A DNA stretch of 64,000 nt from Verrucomicrobiia bacterium. GTDB lineage: Bacteria; Verrucomicrobiota; Verrucomicrobiia; Opitutales; Cerasicoccaceae. Positions 7,278 to 16,693 of this stretch are shown here, one piece after another. Position numbers and translations under genes: made by a program. Position 1 is the stretch's first letter. Every line of letters begins with the position of its first letter. The DNA is taken from the NCBI GenBank assembly GCA_030425485.1, contig JAUIAM010000017.1, positions 16,994 to 80,993 of the forward strand, given 5' to 3'. The notes under the pieces were generated by a model that saw nothing but the letters and a program-made list of their open reading frames with translations, searched no databases and had not been told where the DNA came from.

Positions 7278-9044
7278 TTATTCGAGCGACTGCCGCTGGC
7301 AGAGCATTTTGTATAGGTTGGAGCTTTCGATGAGCTCACTATGCTTGCCTGTGTCAACGATGCGCCCCTGGTCAAAGACGCAGATCATATCGGCCTGCTT
7401 GATCGTGGAGAGGCGGTGGGCGATGATGATAACCGTTTTGCCGCGGGTCAGCTCCTTGATGGCGAGCTGGATGTAGTGCTCGCTCTCACTGTCGAGGGCG
7501 GAGGTGGCCTCGTCGAGGATGAGGATCGGGGCGTTTTTGAGAAAGGCGCGGGCGAGGGCGATGCGCTGGCGCTGGCCGCCTGAGAGGTGTCCGCCGCGTT
7601 CACCAGCGAGGGTGTCATAGCCGTGGGGCAGGGCCTCGATGAAGTCGTGGGCATAGGCCATCTTAGCCGCCTGGATGACTTCCTCGTCGCTGGAGCCCGG
7701 CTTGCCGTGGCGGATGTTGCTGGTGATGGTGTCGTTGAAGAGGACCGGGCTCTGGGAAACAATGGCCATGTTCTCCCGCAGGCTCTTGAGGGTGACATCC
7801 TTAATGTTGTGTCCGTCGAGAGTGATGGCGCCGTCGATCGGGTCGTAAAAGCGGGGGATGAGGTTGGCAAAGGTGGACTTGCCCGCGCCGGAGGGGCCGA
7901 CCAGGGCGCAGACCTTTTCGGCGGGCACGTGGATGTTTATCCCCTTGAGCACGGGATCAGCATCGTAGGCAAAGGTGACGTTGTTGAAGTCGATGTTGCC
8001 CGTGACGCGTTCAATGGGTTTGGCGTGGGGCTCATCGCGGATGTCCGGCTCGATGTTGAGGATTTCCTGCACGCGGTAGATGCTCGGCTCGTTCTGGTTG
8101 TAGAAGCTGATCATCTTCATCACGCGCTTGATCGGGTCGAACAGCTTGAACAGCGCAATGCCGAGGACGAAGAAGACATCAAAGCCGACGCCCTTTTTAT
8201 AACAGTAAACAAAGGAGGCAGCAACCACGGTGGAGATGATGAGTTCGCTGGCGGGTTGCTGGATGCGTTCGTACTTCTTTTGTTTCAGGGTGTAGAGCGC
8301 GACTTCCTTGTTCGTCTTGTGGAAGGCTTCGCTCTGGGCTTTCTCCATGCCGAAGGCCCGCACCTCGACGAGGGCGCCGAAGTTTTCCGTCATCTGCTGC
8401 GTCATGTTGGACGTGCTTTCCTGGATTTGCATGCCACGGTGGCGCAGCTTTTTAGCAATAAGACGCACGGGCAGCAGCATGAAGGGGATGCCGGCGAAGA
8501 AGAGCAGGATAAAGGCGATTTCGCTGTTTTCGATCGAGTAGTAAATGAGCACGCTGAGGGCGAAGAGCGCCTGAATGGGCTGCCGAATGCACTCTCCGGC
8601 CACCTCCAGAATGGCAAACTGCATCTTGCCCGCGTCGATGTGAATACGGGTCAGCATGTCACCCGTGGACTTCTTTGAGAAGAAGCTAAGCGACATGGTC
8701 TGTAGCTTCTCGAAGAGGTCTTGCTTGATGTTGACCGAGACGCGGAGGCCGAGAACGGTCATCAGGTATGCACCGAGAAACCCGAAGACGGCGATAAAGA
8801 TAAAGATGCCGGGCAGGATAGAGGCGATCCCGATAATCTGCCAGGTGGAGTACACCGTAGGGGACGTCTCAAAGATGTTTTTGAAAACATACTGGACGCA
8901 CAGGGGCAGGGCGGCACCACCGGCAGCTCCATAGAGCATACTGCAAAACACAGCAAAGAAGAATAGCTTCTTGTGCGGTTTGAGGTAGTTAGCGAAAAAC
9001 GCCACTTGCTCGCGAATCGACTGCGAATCGTCTGCCTTACTCAT
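7278..9044 (-). CDS. ABC exporter, MsbA/lipid-oligosaccharide flippase type (fused membrane and ATPase domains)
   Basis: The product is ~588 residues with an N-terminal six-helix exporter domain (helices such as FFFAVFCSMLYGAAGGAALP and IASILPGIFIFIAVFGFLGAYL) and a C-terminal ATPase. The ATPase has Walker A GPSGAGKST, signature LSGGQRQRIALA, Walker B ILILDEATSALD and the His-switch IIIAHRLST, so it should be active. It works as a homodimer in the inner membrane. MsbA-like proteins flip lipid A core or lipid-linked oligosaccharides, and the position next to a GT10 gene at the edge of a polysaccharide cluster supports that use. The ATG at 9044 is preferred. A GTG at 9077 in the same frame would add 11 residues. 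A 6 bp inverted repeat at 9090-9110 lies just upstream. Confidence 0.9.
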   Translation of the reverse strand: MSKADDSQSIREQVAFFANYLKPHKKLFFFAVFCSMLYGAAGGAALPLCVQYVFKNIFETSPTVYSTWQIIGIASILPGIFIFIAVFGFLGAYLMTVLGLRVSVNIKQDLFEKLQTMSLSFFSKKSTGDMLTRIHIDAGKMQFAILEVAGECIRQPIQALFALSVLIYYSIENSEIAFILLFFAGIPFMLLPVRLIAKKLRHRGMQIQESTSNMTQQMTENFGALVEVRAFGMEKAQSEAFHKTNKEVALYTLKQKKYERIQQPASELIISTVVAASFVYCYKKGVGFDVFFVLGIALFKLFDPIKRVMKMISFYNQNEPSIYRVQEILNIEPDIRDEPHAKPIERVTGNIDFNNVTFAYDADPVLKGINIHVPAEKVCALVGPSGAGKSTFANLIPRFYDPIDGAITLDGHNIKDVTLKSLRENMAIVSQSPVLFNDTITSNIRHGKPGSSDEEVIQAAKMAYAHDFIEALPHGYDTLAGERGGHLSGGQRQRIALARAFLKNAPILILDEATSALDSESEHYIQLAIKELTRGKTVIIIAHRLSTIKQADMICVFDQGRIVDTGKHSELIESSNLYKMLCQRQSLE

Positions 9045-9089
9045 ATCGGGAAATTGCGCAAAGGGCGTATCCTTCACGGAATGCGCCCT

Positions 9090-9110
9090 CAGGCAACGGC
9101 AAAATGCCTG
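9090..9110. repeat. Short inverted repeat between typA and the ABC exporter gene
   Basis: CAGGCA and TGCCTG form a perfect 6 bp inverted repeat with a 9-base spacer, in the 84 bases between the typA stop and the ABC exporter start, both on the minus strand. There is no T-run, so it does not look like a standard terminator. It could be an operator or a weak attenuator. Function is not established. Confidence 0.35.
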
Positions 9111-9128
9111 CGTCTATGGAGTACGGTT

Positions 9129-10970
9129 TTAGTCCTTCTTCTGGCGCTTCTTGATGCGGCGGCGTTCCTCGGAATCGAGGATGCGCTTGCGCAGGCGCAG
9201 AAAGCGGGGAGTGACTTCGACGAGCTCGTCGGCGGCGATGTACTCGATAGCACGCTCAAGCGAGAACTTGATCGGCGGGGCGAGCTGGACGTTGCCGTCC
9301 TTGCCAGCCGAGCGCATGTTGTCGAGCTGCTTGGCCTTGCAGGGGTTGACCGGGAGGTCTTCGCTGCGGGGGTTTTCGCCCACGATCTGACCGTTGTAGA
9401 CATCTTCGCCCACGCCGACGAAGAGCTTCCCGCGGTTCTGGATCAAGTCCAGCGCGTAGCCCATGCTCTTGCCCGTTTCCATGGAAACCAGTGTACCCGT
9501 GAGGCGGGTGGAGATTTCGGCTCCGAGTGGACGGTACTCCAGGAACATGTGGGAGCAGACGCCGTGGCCGCTGGTCAGGGTGACCAGATCGCTCTCAAAA
9601 CCGATCAAGCCCCGGGTGGAGATGGTGGCCTCAAGGGTAACCCCCGCGTGGTGGTGGTCCATATTGGTGATCTGGGCCTTGCGGTTGGAGAGGTTTTCCA
9701 TGACTGAGCCGAGCATGTCCTCGGGGACTTCGACCCAGACCTGCTCGTAGGGCTCGCACTTGGTGCCGTCGATGTCTTTAAAGAGAACGGTGGGGCGGGA
9801 AGCCATGACTTCGTAGCCTTCGCGGCGCATGGTTTCGAGCAAAACGGCAATCTGCATGGCGCCGCGGGCGTCGACGAGAAAGCGCGTGCCTTCGTCCGTA
9901 TCGGAGATACCGATGGAGATGTTGGACTTGGTCTCGCGGATGAGGCGCTCACGGATCTGGCGGGAGGTGACCTTTTTGCCGTCTTTGCCCGCAAGGGGGC
10001 CGTCGTTGACGTGGAACTCCATCTGGATCGTGGCCGGGTCGATGGTCACAAAGGGCATGGCCTCGGCGTCCTTTTGCTGGGCTAGGGTGTCGCCGATGTC
10101 GATTTCCTCAAACCCGGCGATGCCGACGATGTCGCCTGCGCTCATCGTTTCGACGGGCTGCACGCCCAGGCCGGTAAATTTGATGAGCTTGGTGATCTTG
10201 ACCCGCTCGCGGTTGCCGTTCTTGCGCAGGGCATAGATGGTGTCTCCGCTGGAGACGCGGCCCGAGAGGATACGGCCGATGGCGAGACGGCCAACGAAGT
10301 CGTCCCAGTCGATGTTGGAGACGAGCATGCGGAAGTCACCTTCCTCGACCTGGGGGTGCGGGATGTGCTCGACGATGGTTTCAAAGAGGGCCTCCATGTT
10401 CTCACGGGGGCCGTCTGCTTCCCGGTCTGCCCAGCCGCTTTTGGCCGAACCGTAGAGGAAGGGGCAGTTGAACTGATCATCGCTGGCTTCTAGGTCGAGG
10501 AAGAGCTCCAGGACCTTGTCATGAACCCACTCGGGGCGGGCGGTGTCGCGGTCGACTTTATTGATGACGCAAATCGTTTTCAGGCCGTGGCTTAAGGCCT
10601 TTCGGAGCACCCATCGGGTCTGGGCCTGGGGGCCACCGACGGCATCGGTCAGCAGGAGGACGCCATCGACCATTTTCATGACGCGCTCGACCTCGGCGCC
10701 GAAGTCGGCGTGGCCGGGGGTGTCGACGATGTTAATCGTGTAGCCGTTCCACTGAATGGCCGTGTTCTTGGCCTTAATAGTGATGCCTTTTTCGCGCTCA
10801 AGGTCCATCGAGTCCATGGCGCGTTCTGGCACGTCCTGATTCTCGCGGTAAGTGCCGGATTGCTTGAGCAGGCAGTCCACGAGGGTGGTCTTACCATGGT
10901 CAACGTGTGCGATGATAGCGATATTGCGGATTTTTTCCGCGGCGGAAACTGGCTGTGCGATTGCGCTCAT
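9129..10970 (-). CDS. typA: Ribosome-associated translational GTPase TypA/BipA
   Basis: The product has 613 residues, normal for TypA. The N-terminal GTPase domain shows G1 AHVDHGKTT, G3 DTPGHADFGAE, G4 VINKVDRD and an SAK-type G5. It is followed by an EF-Tu-like beta barrel, an EF-G domain III/V-like part (GLIGFESDLVTLTSGHG) and the TypA-specific C-terminal domain with the basic tail EERRRIKKRQKKD. TypA binds the 70S ribosome and helps 50S assembly and stress or cold adaptation. The gene stands alone on the minus strand. The ATG at 10970 gives a classic N-terminus (IRNIAIIAHVDHGK). No neighbour is functionally linked. Confidence 0.97.
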   Translation of the reverse strand: MSAIAQPVSAAEKIRNIAIIAHVDHGKTTLVDCLLKQSGTYRENQDVPERAMDSMDLEREKGITIKAKNTAIQWNGYTINIVDTPGHADFGAEVERVMKMVDGVLLLTDAVGGPQAQTRWVLRKALSHGLKTICVINKVDRDTARPEWVHDKVLELFLDLEASDDQFNCPFLYGSAKSGWADREADGPRENMEALFETIVEHIPHPQVEEGDFRMLVSNIDWDDFVGRLAIGRILSGRVSSGDTIYALRKNGNRERVKITKLIKFTGLGVQPVETMSAGDIVGIAGFEEIDIGDTLAQQKDAEAMPFVTIDPATIQMEFHVNDGPLAGKDGKKVTSRQIRERLIRETKSNISIGISDTDEGTRFLVDARGAMQIAVLLETMRREGYEVMASRPTVLFKDIDGTKCEPYEQVWVEVPEDMLGSVMENLSNRKAQITNMDHHHAGVTLEATISTRGLIGFESDLVTLTSGHGVCSHMFLEYRPLGAEISTRLTGTLVSMETGKSMGYALDLIQNRGKLFVGVGEDVYNGQIVGENPRSEDLPVNPCKAKQLDNMRSAGKDGNVQLAPPIKFSLERAIEYIAADELVEVTPRFLRLRKRILDSEERRRIKKRQKKD

Positions 10971-11267
10971 GATTTAGAGAGAATCGCGCAAACTGACAGT
11001 TTTTCAGGAAAAAGCGAGCGCGGAGTTGAGGGGCATTCCCCCCATATTTCGCCGGGCCAGGCATTAGAAGAATTTATACGCCAAACGGGCGATGGGGCTT
11101 TGACATGAAATGCCCGTCAGGTAATCTTGTTAGTACTATAAAATCAGCCACGATACCGATGAGTGACTACTGCCCGGCACACAGCCGTGAAAACGCTGCC
11201 CTAGTTGATCAAGCTGCTGCCCGATTCGGACAAAGTCACGGGTGTGAACGACTTTTCCCCCTCTCCA
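10971..11267. other. Divergent intergenic region, typA / hybrid kinase
   Basis: About 300 bases separate the divergent typA and sensor-kinase starts. A TTGACA hexamer occurs at 11100 and a TATAAA at 11137 on the plus strand, but they are 31 bases apart and do not make one normal promoter. A TTG at 11205 could extend the kinase gene upstream. No RNA gene, repeat or clear operator was seen. Confidence 0.4.
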
Positions 11268-14200
11268 ATGCCTGAGTATTCAAAGCGAACCGCGTCACGT
11301 GGCAGGAAAGCCTCTGGAGAGGACAGGTTGATCTCCTGCCCGGTGTCTACGCTATTTGCGGTGCTGGTGGGGGTGATCGGCATAGTGGTTATGATTGGCT
11401 GGTGGATGCAGGCGCCGCTGCTGGTGCAGATATCGCCTGGCCTCGCCCCCATGCAGGCCACGACTGCGTTTGGCTTCATCCTGTTTGCCAGTTGCGTCTT
11501 TTTTCTCTCCGCCGGGCTTAAGCATGAGCGCCCCCGCTATGAGTTGTACTTGTCTATCGCTCTCGTGATCTGGGGGGGGATCAACCTGCTCCAGCACATG
11601 CTGGGGATAAATACGGGGATAGACCAGCTATTTGCCAAACCCTTTGTGACGGATCGATCGCCTGCGCCGGGGCGGATGTCCGTCATGACGAGCCTGATGT
11701 TTTTTATCTCTGGTATTTCCCTGATGCTGGGCTCCATGCGCTTCAAGCGTGACCTGATTGAGCTGCCGATCATCTTTCTGGCCGCCTTTGTGGCGGGGGC
11801 TACGGGCCAGGTGCTATTTTCTTATGTCATGGATATCCCGCCCGTTATCTGGCTCGGGCAGCGATTTTCCGAAATGGCGATTCACACCGCTCTCGGCTTT
11901 TTTATCCTTTCCTCATCGATTATCATGCAGCGTTTTCGCTGCGGACGGGCTTCGTATCGTGAGGCGTTCCGCTGGATGTGGATTCCTGCGCTTAGCGGTT
12001 GCCTGTTTGCGGTGGTTTCGGTCTATGTGGGGCTGGAAACCAAAGCGACCCAGAACCGGGAGCGTGTGGCCGAGTTGCGGACAGACGCTATGGCCGACCT
12101 GATTAGCGTTCAGATGTGGGAGCTTGAGCAGGCGCTCTCCCGTATGTCAGAGCGTGTGGCGGGTTTGAATGCAGATCAGTATCCGCTCTGGGAAGCGGAC
12201 GCGGTGCACTACCTGAAAGATTTTCCCTCTTTGGTCTACCTGCACGCGATAGATAAGCAGGACAATGTTCGCTGGTCGCATCCTGAGGATTTAGACCGGC
12301 AGTACGCCTCAGTGTCTGCGCATCTTCCGGTCAGTTTTCCGGATGGCGGTACCTGTATGGCTGAAGTTCTGCCCATGTCACTGGCCCCGGATCAGCTTTG
12401 CCTCTATTTGTTTGAAACGGCCAGAGGAAAGGCCGGGCAAGCGGATGTCGTGCTCTGTGCGGTTGTGAATTGGCGACAACTGGTGAATTCCCTGGTAGAG
12501 ACGTTTGAGGAAGCCGAGGGACAAACCGATTTCTACATCGAGCTGGAGCCGACGGGGAGATTTGACTATTCGCTGGAGTCTGGGCTTGTGGCCAACAGCG
12601 TGCCGATCGGTGAGGGCTGGCAATGCATGGTGAGTCTGGACCCGCGCACGCTCGGTCTCGGGACGCGTACGCACACCCTCTTTTTGGTCGGTGGGGTAAT
12701 CGTGTCGCTTATTTTGGCCTACCTCGTCCACAGCATCCAGCTCAACAGCTACCGCCTTAAGCAACTCCAGGAGGCACAGTGGTTGCAGGCCCGACAGAAG
12801 GCGCGCCTGGAGGCGTTTGTGATGCACGCCCCGGCTGCCGTGGCCATGTTTGACCGCGAGATGCGCTACATGGCAGCCAGTGTGCGCTGGATGAAAGACT
12901 TTGAGTTGGAGGGCGTCCCCATCATCGGCAAGGGCCACTACGAAATTTTCCCTAATATCAGCGATGAGTGGAAAAAGATTCACCGCCGATGCATGGGTGG
13001 GCATGTCGAGTTTAATGACCGCGACTGCTGGCGGCCTCCGGGCTGGGACCACGACCAGTACCTGCGCTGGGAAGTCCGCCCCTGGCGTGAGCCAGATGGT
13101 ACCATTGGCGGGATCATGATGTTCACCTCGGACATCACGACTGATGTCGAGCGTGAGATCGAGATCGACCGGATGCGCAAGCTGGCCGATCAGGCCAACA
13201 GGCTCAAGAGCGAGTTTCTGGCGAACATGAGCCACGAAATCCGCACGCCGATGAATGGCGTCGTCGGCATGACCTCGCTTTTACAGGGGACCAGCCTGAA
13301 TAACGAGCAGAAGGAGTGCGTTGATGTCATTCGCGAAAGCGCCGATGCGCTGCTCACCCTGATCGACGATATTCTTGATTTCTCCAAGATCGAGTCGGGC
13401 GTGATCGAACTCGAAAATGAACAGTTCAGTCTGACCGAAATGGTGGCCACCACCGTTGAGTTGTTAGCCCCGATCGCGGCTCGCCGACACAACGAGCTGA
13501 TTGCCTGGGTTGAGCTCGATGGCCTGATCGAGATCATGGGGGACTCTGGGCGTCTGCGCCAGATCATCACCAACCTGCTGGGCAACGCGATTAAGTTCAC
13601 CGAGGGCGGGGAAATCATCCTGCGTATTCACCCGGTGGAGGTTGATCCCTCCCAGGTTTCCCTGCGCTTTGAGGTCAAGGACACCGGCATTGGCATGAGC
13701 CAGGAGCAGTGCCAGAAGATTTTTCAGCCATTCGTCCAGGCAGATGGTACCACAGCGCGTAAGTATGGCGGCACGGGGCTCGGGCTCTCCATCTCTCAGC
13801 GGTTGGTCATGGCCATGGGCGGAGAGATCACCGTGAGCAGCATCCCGGAAAGGGGGACTGCGTTCTCATTCGTACTCAGTTTCAGCCTGCCGGATGGTGC
13901 GAGTGGCACACCTGCAATCCAGACCGCGGTTGACAGCCTGCAGGGTAAGCGTTGCCTCTTGGCATTCTATAGCACGGGCCTTGTGCGACTGGTCGAGGAG
14001 CGTTTGAAAATTTGGGGCATCGAGGCCAAGGGCGTGCTCTCTGTAGAGTCGGCCCGGGAAGAACTCCAGACGCAGTTGGCGGCAGGGACCCCCTACGACC
14101 TTGTCCTGGTCGATGCTAGCCTCAACCTGGAGAAGGTGACCGCTCTGCCCAGTGAAATGGGGATTATGGAAATTCCGGCGGAATCGCGCCCGGGGGTTAT

Positions 14201-14813
14201 CCTGCTCAAGTCGCTGGGCTTGCATATGACGTTGGATGAGGCCCGCAAGATCGGGATCGACATGTTCATCCGCAAGCCGATCACGCCTTCACGCATTTTT
14301 GATTCGCTGACCAATTTTTACCAGGGCACGATCACGAGCGAGACTGCCGAGCCGATCTCCAAGCACACCGAGGTCGAAGCCGCACCGAAGATCGAGGCGC
14401 GCGCCTTGGTGGCAGAGGATAATGCCGTCAACCGCAAGGTGATCGTCATGTTGCTGAAGAAGCTCGGTATCGAGGCAGACACGGTGTCCGACGGCAGCGA
14501 GGCAGTCAAATCCTGGGAGCAGGTGGGGTATTCGCTCATCTTCATGGACTGCCAGATGCCGGTGATGGATGGCTTTACGGCTACGGGCCGCATACGCGAA
14601 CTCCACCAGAGCAAGCTCGACAGCGGGCTGCAGCCGGTGCGTCCGTACATCATTGCGCTTACGGCAAACGCCCTTAAAGGCGACCGGGATAAGTGCCTGC
14701 TGGCCGGGATGGATGACTACATCTCCAAGCCCGCACGCATACGCTCACTGGCTCAGGCCCTGGAGCGCTGGAAGTTCTACAGTGATTCTCCGGCGGCGCC
14801 TGAGAAAAAGTAG
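11268..14813 (+). CDS. Membrane-bound hybrid sensor histidine kinase with PAS, HisKA, HATPase, pseudo-receiver and receiver domains
   Basis: The protein is ~1181 residues from the ATG at 11268. A TTG at 11205 could add 21 residues and neither has a clear ribosome binding site. Several hydrophobic helices near the N-terminus (TLFAVLVGVIGIVVMIGWWM is the first) are followed by a ~190-residue probably periplasmic region and another helix (LFLVGGVIVSLILAYLV). Then come a PAS-like domain, a HisKA box NMSHEIRTPMNGVVGM with the phospho-acceptor His near residue 656, a HATPase domain with N box LLGNAIKF and G boxes DTGIGMS and GGTGLGLS, a receiver-like domain without the acidic pocket, and a canonical receiver (AEDNAVNR, FMDCQMPVMDG, Asp near residue 1094). 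No response regulator gene is adjacent, so output is through an unlinked partner. The signal sensed is unknown. Confidence 0.93.
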   Translation: MPEYSKRTASRGRKASGEDRLISCPVSTLFAVLVGVIGIVVMIGWWMQAPLLVQISPGLAPMQATTAFGFILFASCVFFLSAGLKHERPRYELYLSIALVIWGGINLLQHMLGINTGIDQLFAKPFVTDRSPAPGRMSVMTSLMFFISGISLMLGSMRFKRDLIELPIIFLAAFVAGATGQVLFSYVMDIPPVIWLGQRFSEMAIHTALGFFILSSSIIMQRFRCGRASYREAFRWMWIPALSGCLFAVVSVYVGLETKATQNRERVAELRTDAMADLISVQMWELEQALSRMSERVAGLNADQYPLWEADAVHYLKDFPSLVYLHAIDKQDNVRWSHPEDLDRQYASVSAHLPVSFPDGGTCMAEVLPMSLAPDQLCLYLFETARGKAGQADVVLCAVVNWRQLVNSLVETFEEAEGQTDFYIELEPTGRFDYSLESGLVANSVPIGEGWQCMVSLDPRTLGLGTRTHTLFLVGGVIVSLILAYLVHSIQLNSYRLKQLQEAQWLQARQKARLEAFVMHAPAAVAMFDREMRYMAASVRWMKDFELEGVPIIGKGHYEIFPNISDEWKKIHRRCMGGHVEFNDRDCWRPPGWDHDQYLRWEVRPWREPDGTIGGIMMFTSDITTDVEREIEIDRMRKLADQANRLKSEFLANMSHEIRTPMNGVVGMTSLLQGTSLNNEQKECVDVIRESADALLTLIDDILDFSKIESGVIELENEQFSLTEMVATTVELLAPIAARRHNELIAWVELDGLIEIMGDSGRLRQIITNLLGNAIKFTEGGEIILRIHPVEVDPSQVSLRFEVKDTGIGMSQEQCQKIFQPFVQADGTTARKYGGTGLGLSISQRLVMAMGGEITVSSIPERGTAFSFVLSFSLPDGASGTPAIQTAVDSLQGKRCLLAFYSTGLVRLVEERLKIWGIEAKGVLSVESAREELQTQLAAGTPYDLVLVDASLNLEKVTALPSEMGIMEIPAESRPGVILLKSLGLHMTLDEARKIGIDMFIRKPITPSRIFDSLTNFYQGTITSETAEPISKHTEVEAAPKIEARALVAEDNAVNRKVIVMLLKKLGIEADTVSDGSEAVKSWEQVGYSLIFMDCQMPVMDGFTATGRIRELHQSKLDSGLQPVRPYIIALTANALKGDRDKCLLAGMDDYISKPARIRSLAQALERWKFYSDSPAAPEKK

Positions 14814-14830
14814 GTGCCGCGCCTGCGCAC

Positions 14831-16282
14831 TCAACCTTCCTTGAACTGCGTGACCAGCGAGGTGATCGAGGCCTTGGCGTCACCGTAAAGCATGCGCGAA
14901 TTCGGCCGCAGGAAGAGCTCGTTTTGCAAGCCGGAGAAGCCTGCGCCTTTACCACGCTTGAGACAAAAGACGGTACGGGCCTCGTACACATTGATGATCG
15001 GCATGCCGTAGATCGGGCTGCTCGTGTCTTCCGCCGCCGCGGGGTTAACCACGTCGTTGGCCCCGATGACGATGGCCACGTCCACCATGCTCATGGTCGG
15101 GTTGACGTCGTCCATTTCCACCAGTTGCTCGTAGGGGACGTCGGCCTCGGCCAGCAGGACATTCATGTGCCCGGGCATGCGGCCCGCTACCGGGTGGATG
15201 GCAAAGCGTACCTCCGCGCCGTTGTTTTCCAGCAGTTCGCCGAGCTCCTTGACCGCGTGTTGGGCCTGTGCAACGGCCATACCGTAGCCGGGGACAAAGA
15301 CCACGTTGCGGGCGGCCTCGAGCACGTAGTAGGCGTCCTCGGCGCTGATGGGCTTGAGCTCGCCGTCGCTCTGCTTGCCCTCCTTCTGGACCGTGGCCCC
15401 GAAACCGGAGAAAAGCACATTGCCCAGGGTGCGGTTCATGGCCTTGCACATGATGACGGTCAGGATGAGCCCACTGGCTCCGACCAGACAGCCCGCCACG
15501 ATGAGCACGTTGTTGCCGATGACGAAGCCCGCCGCGCTCGCAGCCAGACCGGAAAAACTGTTGAGCAATGAGATGACCACGGGCATGTCACCCCCGCCAA
15601 TGGGCATGACGGCCAGGATACCCAACAGGAGGGAGAGGAAGATGAGGAGGTAAATCTGCCCCGTCCCGACGTGGGGCGCGCTTACGGTCATCATGACCCC
15701 GAAGACGACGATGAGGGCCGCGATGGCCGCGTTGAGCGCCCTTTGTCCCTTGAAGAGGGTGGGGCGGCCGGAAAGTTTGCCCGAGAGCTTGCCCCAGGCG
15801 TAGATGCTACCCGTAAAGGTCACGCCCCCGATGAGGATGGCCAGCGCGATGGTGGCGGCGGTGAAGGCGTCGAAGTGGCTCAGGTCGATAACGGTCTGTG
15901 TGATGAGTTCGCCGTTTTCATTCAAGTGCCCGGTGGTGCCCGTGATATGCGTGATGCGCTCGTATTCGGCCCAGCCGACCAGCATGCTGGCCAGCCCGCC
16001 GAAGCCGTTAAAGAGCGCGACGAGCTCCGGCATGGAGGTCATCTTGACCAGGCGAGCGGCCACCAGGCCGATCAGGCTGCCCACGATGATCCCGGCGATA
16101 ATCAACTGGTAGCTGATGATTTGCCGGTCAAAGAGCGTGACCACCACAGCGATGAGCATACCGAGCGCGGAGAGGCGGTTGCCCTTGCGTGCAGTGCTGG
16201 CCGAGCCAAGCATTTTTATGCCGAAGATGAAAATGACCGACGCCGCGATGTAGGCGAGGTTGATGAGCATCTGGGTGTTCAT
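14831..16282 (-). CDS. pntB: NAD(P) transhydrogenase beta subunit
   Basis: The product has 483 residues. The N-terminal two thirds are hydrophobic helices (domain II, proton channel), for example LINLAYIAASVIFIFGIKML. The C-terminal third is the NADP-binding domain III, with VFVPGYGMAVAQAQH, HPVAGRMPGHMNVLLAEA and VAIVIGANDVVNPAA. The enzyme couples proton entry across the inner membrane to hydride transfer from NADH to NADP, supplying NADPH for biosynthesis. It lies last in the operon order pntAA, pntAB, pntB on the minus strand, with 27 bases to the upstream subunit gene. Length and motifs are complete. Confidence 0.97.
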   Translation of the reverse strand: MNTQMLINLAYIAASVIFIFGIKMLGSASTARKGNRLSALGMLIAVVVTLFDRQIISYQLIIAGIIVGSLIGLVAARLVKMTSMPELVALFNGFGGLASMLVGWAEYERITHITGTTGHLNENGELITQTVIDLSHFDAFTAATIALAILIGGVTFTGSIYAWGKLSGKLSGRPTLFKGQRALNAAIAALIVVFGVMMTVSAPHVGTGQIYLLIFLSLLLGILAVMPIGGGDMPVVISLLNSFSGLAASAAGFVIGNNVLIVAGCLVGASGLILTVIMCKAMNRTLGNVLFSGFGATVQKEGKQSDGELKPISAEDAYYVLEAARNVVFVPGYGMAVAQAQHAVKELGELLENNGAEVRFAIHPVAGRMPGHMNVLLAEADVPYEQLVEMDDVNPTMSMVDVAIVIGANDVVNPAAAEDTSSPIYGMPIINVYEARTVFCLKRGKGAGFSGLQNELFLRPNSRMLYGDAKASITSLVTQFKEG

Positions 16283-16309
16283 GGCAAAGTCGGGTACGGG
16301 GGTATGGGC

Positions 16310-16609
16310 TTAGTCGGCCTTGGGCTTGTTGGCGTCCTTCTTCTTAAACATGCCGAGCATACGGTCGGTCACCAGATAGCCGCCCACGACATTGATGGCG
16401 GCCAGCACGACTGCGGTGAATCCGAGCCAGGACGAGAGCGTGCCGCTGGTCTCTCCGGCGGCGATGAGCGCCCCCACGATCGTTATGCCCGAGATGGCAT
16501 TGGAGCCAGACATCAGCGGTGTGTGGAGCTGGGAGGGCACCTTGCTGATGAGCTCGAAGCCGAGGAAGGCGGCCAGGACGAATATGAAAATGAGCAATAT
16601 CAGTTCCAT
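16310..16609 (-). CDS. pntAB: NAD(P) transhydrogenase alpha subunit, membrane part (alpha-2)
   Basis: This small protein of 99 residues has three predicted membrane helices: ILLIFIFVLAAFLGFELI, then NAISGITIVGALIAAG, then LGFTAVVLAAINVVGGYLV. HTPLMSGSNAISGI is the conserved motif of the alpha-subunit membrane domain. In enterobacteria this piece is fused to the NAD-binding part. Here it is a separate gene, as in many alphaproteobacteria and Verrucomicrobiota. It helps form the proton channel with PntB. It sits between pntAA and pntB in one minus-strand operon, 84 bases after pntAA. Confidence 0.95.
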   Translation of the reverse strand: MELILLIFIFVLAAFLGFELISKVPSQLHTPLMSGSNAISGITIVGALIAAGETSGTLSSWLGFTAVVLAAINVVGGYLVTDRMLGMFKKKDANKPKAD

Positions 16610-16693
16610 GGGAAAAATACTGAGTTATGAATGCTGAATAATGAATGGATGGGCTAACGTTTTTGTCATGGAAATATCGATACAGCTATCGGC

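Noticed and set aside
7587..8678. Open frame of 363 codons on the plus strand
   Set aside because: Antisense shadow of the ABC exporter.
11100..11142. TTGACA and TATAAA considered as a promoter of the hybrid kinase
   Set aside because: They are 31 bases apart, far from the 16-18 base spacing. Neither has a matching partner at the right distance.
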